A stretch of DNA of 64,000 nucleotides from Micromonospora halotolerans (GTDB lineage: Bacteria > Actinomycetota > Actinomycetes > Mycobacteriales > Micromonosporaceae), in assembly GCF_032108445.1 (NCBI RefSeq), contig NZ_CP134876.1, forward strand, positions 496,001-560,000, read 5' to 3'. The position numbers were made by a program, and so were the translations under genes. A model generated the notes under the pieces. That model worked only from the letters and a program-made list of their open reading frames with translations, made no database searches and was not told the DNA's origin. How positions within the stretch are numbered: the stretch's first letter is position 1; the number at the start of each line of letters is the position of its first letter. Positions 61,013-64,000 of the stretch are shown here, in pieces.

Positions 61013-61224
61013 TCGTCACGTCCCGCGAGCCGATCCCGGTCGTGGTCAAGCGGCCCACTGTCCGCCGTCGGTTGATGCTCCGCACCTCGCGCCTGATCCA
61101 GAAGCCGCCGCCGGGCCGCTTCCTGCTCCCCGGCCTGGGTGCGCTGACCGATTCCCGGCACAGCCGGCGTCGAGGGGAGGCACCGGCCGCTGATCAGTCT
61201 CAGAAGTCCGACAGTCACCGTCAC
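61009..61224 (-). CDS. small protein, first of three overlapping genes
   Basis: A 71-residue product, basic in the middle and acidic at the end ('EQEAARRRLLDQARG', 'DSGPLDHDRDRLAGRDE'). GTG 61224 has an excellent GGGAGGGG ribosome site. Followed by two more genes with four-base overlaps; XRE regulator 120 bases upstream on the same strand. Confidence 0.6.
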   Translation of the reverse strand: MTVTVGLLRLISGRCLPSTPAVPGIGQRTQAGEQEAARRRLLDQARGAEHQPTADSGPLDHDRDRLAGRDE

Positions 61225-61344
61225 GTCCGGCCCCTCCCTGTTAAGGGAGCGCAGGTCACCGGCCGATGTGCCGTGTCCGCGCTCCGATGCAGTGAGGACC
61301 AGAGTCGCGCCGCAAACGTCGTCGATCCAGACGGTGATCGTCCG

Positions 61345-62541
61345 CTAACCGGTTGTGCTGTCCGCTGATTGCCGGCGTCGGGGGGCGTACTCGGCGCACA
61401 GTTCACGTAAGGCCGCCGCCTCCGGCACCCCGGCCTGCTCCACCTTCGCCAGCAGTTCCGTCGCTCGCCACCAGTTCGACGGCACCACCCGCCCGGACAC
61501 GACAGCCTCCGTCCCGAGAGCGACCGCCTCGTCCGGCTGCCCGGAGGCAACCAGGGCAAGACCGAGGTCGAGACGCGCCGACGCAGAGCGGCGTGGCCGT
61601 GCACCTCCGTCGCCGTCGGGGTCCAGGTCGGCCAGCACCGCCCTTGCCACCTGCTCGGCGCCCGGGTCGCCCGCCCATGACAGGGTCGTTGCCGTGTACG
61701 CGGCAGCCTTGGCCGGGTCGTAGCGATAGTGGTGCTCGGCACGCTCTGGAACCGGCAGGTTGGCCGTCAGCTGCTCCACGCGGTCCAACGCTCGTCTGGT
61801 CTCACCGACGTCACCCATCCGCGCCCAGGCGCGCGCCTCCTGGGCAGTGGCCTGAATGTAGGCGGAGCTGCCTTGCGGGGCGATCCGTTGGGCCTGTCGG
61901 GAAAGGTCGAGCGCTGCCTGGTAGTCGCCCTGGGTCAGCACGTCCCAGGCGCGGGTCTCCAGGCACCATCCCCGGATCTCCGCATGCTCCGCGTGCTCGG
62001 CGAGGTCATGAGCAGCCCGCAGATGGGCAGCTGCCGCGGCCCGCTGTCTCAGGTCGATGTGCACGGTGGCCCGCAGCACCGCGAGCCACCCGCCGGCCAC
62101 CAGCAGCCGGCGTTGCTGCGCAAGCGTGACGCGTCCGTCCAGCAGCCGGCCCACATATGCCAGATGCCGCCGTACCAGCGGCAGGAGATCAGCCGGGGCC
62201 GTCGTCGGATAGGCACTGGCCAGATCATCGACGCCCTGCTCGATACGGTCGAGCACATCCTTGCCGACGTCGCTGGCCATGACCCTCGCACGCAGCTCGC
62301 CGGCCTCAGCAGCATGGTCGATCGGCGCATCGACCATGCCAGCGAGCACGCCTCCGGCATCGAGAACCCGATCCAGGTGGCGCGCGGTGTCGGCGGTCGG
62401 AGCCTTGACCCCCGTCTCCAGCTCGTGCAGGTGGCTCTTACTCCGATGGGCGAGCTGCCCGAGCGACCGAAGCGACAGACCCCGTCGCTCCCGAAACCCA
62501 CGCAGAGCTACGCCGAAGCGCGGGTCGACGAATGAAGCCAT
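61345..62541 (-). CDS. XRE-family regulator with TPR-like C-terminus
   Basis: A 398-residue protein. The N-terminal helix-turn-helix is 'ALRGFRERRGLSLRSLGQLAHRSKSHLHELETG' (about 12-45). The remainder is helical and TPR-like ('AAAAHLRAAHDLAEHAEHAEIRGWCLE', 'GDYQAALDLSRQAQRIAPQG'). This is the typical actinomycete XRE/TPR regulator, often paired with small proteins. ATG 62541 has GGAG eight bases upstream. The three small genes downstream are its probable partners. Confidence 0.85.
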   Translation of the reverse strand: MASFVDPRFGVALRGFRERRGLSLRSLGQLAHRSKSHLHELETGVKAPTADTARHLDRVLDAGGVLAGMVDAPIDHAAEAGELRARVMASDVGKDVLDRIEQGVDDLASAYPTTAPADLLPLVRRHLAYVGRLLDGRVTLAQQRRLLVAGGWLAVLRATVHIDLRQRAAAAAHLRAAHDLAEHAEHAEIRGWCLETRAWDVLTQGDYQAALDLSRQAQRIAPQGSSAYIQATAQEARAWARMGDVGETRRALDRVEQLTANLPVPERAEHHYRYDPAKAAAYTATTLSWAGDPGAEQVARAVLADLDPDGDGGARPRRSASARLDLGLALVASGQPDEAVALGTEAVVSGRVVPSNWWRATELLAKVEQAGVPEAAALRELCAEYAPRRRQSADSTTG

Positions 62542-63231
62542 ACGCCGCTCCAAGCTGAAGGGTCAGGCGGACTCACCCGGCCGCAATACGGCAAGCCACC
62601 GATGTCGACGGTACCCCGATAGCCAGCGCACCGATGACCCCTCGCTTGTAAGTTCTGGGCGCTCCGCCCGGCGGAGTCCGTACACGTCCGCGACCTCGGG
62701 CAAGTGTCCGCGCTCGGCAGCCGGCGACTGCCCTCGTCCCGGCCAGTTGCTGTCAGCACTGCTGTCGGCGCTGCTGCCGCACACGGCTCTATCTGGTCGC
62801 CGCCACACGGCCCAGGCGGCCTAGATTCGGTCCAGTGGGGGATTCCCGTGTCGGCCAGCGACCGTCGGCATGGAAGGTGCTTCGACCTTTGGATAGGTCC
62901 TTGCGGCGGTGTTAGGAGCCGCCTGAGTCCTCTCCGCCGAAGTGGGGGCGCCCGCTGATGCCGCCTGTCGTAGTCCCTCGTTGACTCGTCCAGCAAGCGC
63001 GCCTCAGCCCTGGCGTCGCGTCCGTCATCACTGGCGGCTCGTTCTATGATGAAGTGGGACTTAAGGCGGACTCCGCACGTCGCGGTGTCGGTCTCTGCCG
63101 ATGATCGCTGACCAGCGAATCTGCAGGTCGCTGACAGCGGTGACGGATCAAAGGTGCCCAGGGATGACCTAGACCGGGGAAGCGGAATCACCTATGATTC
63201 GAGCTTTAGACAAGCGGTCTTGGAGCTTTGG
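62542..63231. other. 690-base stretch without a supported gene
   Basis: GC falls toward the right end. Short frames exist (for example minus 62563-62808) but lack ribosome sites and family likeness. A TATGAT -10-like hexamer at 63193-63198 probably serves the gene that follows. Confidence 0.5.
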
Positions 63232-64000
63232 ATGACTCAGGTAGCCGCCGATGACTGGGAAGCTGAGTATCGCGCCGCACGCGGCACATACGAAGCATTC
63301 AGCTTACGCCTTCAATCTCTGATTATTGATCTACTTGAAGACGCTAAAATTGATGTTATTCAAGTCGAGGCTCGCGCCAAGGACGTGGATAGCTTCGTCG
63401 AGAAGATTGGACGGAAGGGTGCAAAGTACGAGAATCCAATTGAGGAAATTACGGATCTCGTCGGCCTGAGGATCATCACCTATTACCTTGAAGATGTTGT
63501 CCGAGTAGGTGAAATTCTTAAGGCCCAGTTTGTGATTGACGAGTCAAACTCGGTCGACAAGGCCGCAGGATTCGATCCCGACCGATTCGGCTACACCTCG
63601 GTACATTACGTGCTAGGACTTGCTCCTGCCCGTGGCGAGTTAGCTGAATGGCGACCGTTCAAGGGAATCCGTGCTGAGATTCAGGTTCGAACCGCGCTAC
63701 AGCACGCTTGGGCAGCCGTCAACCATAAGCTTGATTATAAATCGACAACCGAAGCCCCGGCAAAGCTTAGGCGGCGGCTGTTTCGCCTCAGTGCACTGTT
63801 TGAGCTTGCCGATGAGCAGTTTTCTGAGCTGCGCGATGAGCGCGAGCGGATTTCGTCTCAGTATGAGGGTGAGGTGCGCGAAGGGCACCTGGAGATTCCT
63901 CTCAATGAAGCATCCCTGCTCGCCTATCTAAGCGACAGTGATACTATTAGCGCGTTCACTGAACGGCTTCGTCAGCTAGAAGCAACCGTCAGGATGCATG
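63232..64000 (+). CDS. RelA/SpoT-domain nucleotide pyrophosphokinase (C-terminus off the window)
   Basis: At least 256 residues; the frame is still open at base 64000. The RelA/SpoT synthetase motifs are all present: 'VEARAKDVDSFVEKIGRK' (about 43-60), 'ITDLVGLRIITYYLEDV', the G-loop 'DRFGYTSVHYVL' with its Tyr, and 'AEIQVRTALQHAWAAVNHKL' with the catalytic Glu. The hydrolase HD domain of long RSH enzymes is absent, so it is a small synthetase type. A helical region with many Glu/Arg follows. GC is far below the rest of the window, and TTGGAG precedes ATG 63232. It may make an alarmone or be a toxSAS/CapRel-like toxin; the missing C-terminus would decide. Confidence 0.85.
   Translation, partial: MTQVAADDWEAEYRAARGTYEAFSLRLQSLIIDLLEDAKIDVIQVEARAKDVDSFVEKIGRKGAKYENPIEEITDLVGLRIITYYLEDVVRVGEILKAQFVIDESNSVDKAAGFDPDRFGYTSVHYVLGLAPARGELAEWRPFKGIRAEIQVRTALQHAWAAVNHKLDYKSTTEAPAKLRRRLFRLSALFELADEQFSELRDERERISSQYEGEVREGHLEIPLNEASLLAYLSDSDTISAFTERLRQLEATVRMH

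Noticed and set aside
62563..62808. 81-codon minus-strand gene upstream of the XRE regulator
   Set aside because: No ribosome site, no family likeness, and irregular composition; kept within the unassigned stretch.

Overview
The window is high-GC actinobacterial DNA, most like a Micromonosporaceae chromosome. Evidence: about 70% GC over nearly all of it, frequent GTG starts, many -10 hexamers placed for leaderless transcripts, secreted enzymes with CBM2 and Pro/Thr linkers, and HelR, SigE-type sigma, DUF3618, SCO6745-like and GlxA families. The last ~800 bases are visibly poorer in GC.

Left part (1-15.9 kb): a carbohydrate regulon. A leftward iol operon (iolC, an aldolase, iolB, iolD running off the edge) is translationally coupled throughout. 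A GntR regulator lies between it and a rightward operon coding for a CUT1 sugar ABC transporter (lipoprotein, two permeases, its own ATPase), a CehA/McbA-type PHP hydrolase, an IolE-like TIM barrel, a Gfo/Idh dehydrogenase and a GH38 alpha-mannosidase. The same 10-bp palindrome TGTCATGACA stands in front of both operons and fits the IolR motif known from Corynebacterium, so both arms are probably one inositol or inositol-glycoside regulon.

Middle (15.9-41.8 kb): single genes and small operons. These include an SCO6745-like protein, a secreted M43 metalloprotease, a TMEM175-like channel, a GNAT, a secreted GH18 chitinase, helR preceded by a rifamycin-associated element, a SigE-type sigma with a membrane partner, glnA, an asparagine-synthase-like amidotransferase, a CmtR-like metal sensor with a CDF exporter, an SCP2 protein with a glycogen-debranching-like enzyme, an APH-like kinase, an AlkD-like protein, LysR/MFS, a PIG-L deacetylase, an S33 peptidase and a DUF3618/holin membrane operon.

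Right-middle (41.8-58.8 kb): regulator-plus-target pairs with visible operators (HxlR/DHFR-like, GlxA/HD/oxidoreductase, MerR, ArsR/MFS), a diverged adenylate kinase, a Cys-rich Csp-type copper protein, a methyltransferase, a GH6 cellulase behind a CebR box, an aldo/keto reductase and an MFS transporter. Scattered remnants (berberine-bridge-type oxidase tail, PPOX piece, VanZ piece) show gene decay here.

Right end (59.1-64 kb): a 36-nt 3' fragment of tRNA-Val next to a hairpin looks like an att junction. Beyond it lie a frameshifted IS110-family transposase, three tiny overlapping genes, an XRE/TPR regulator, an unassigned stretch and a low-GC RelA/SpoT-type nucleotide synthetase cut by the window edge. 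I read this as the start of an integrated island.
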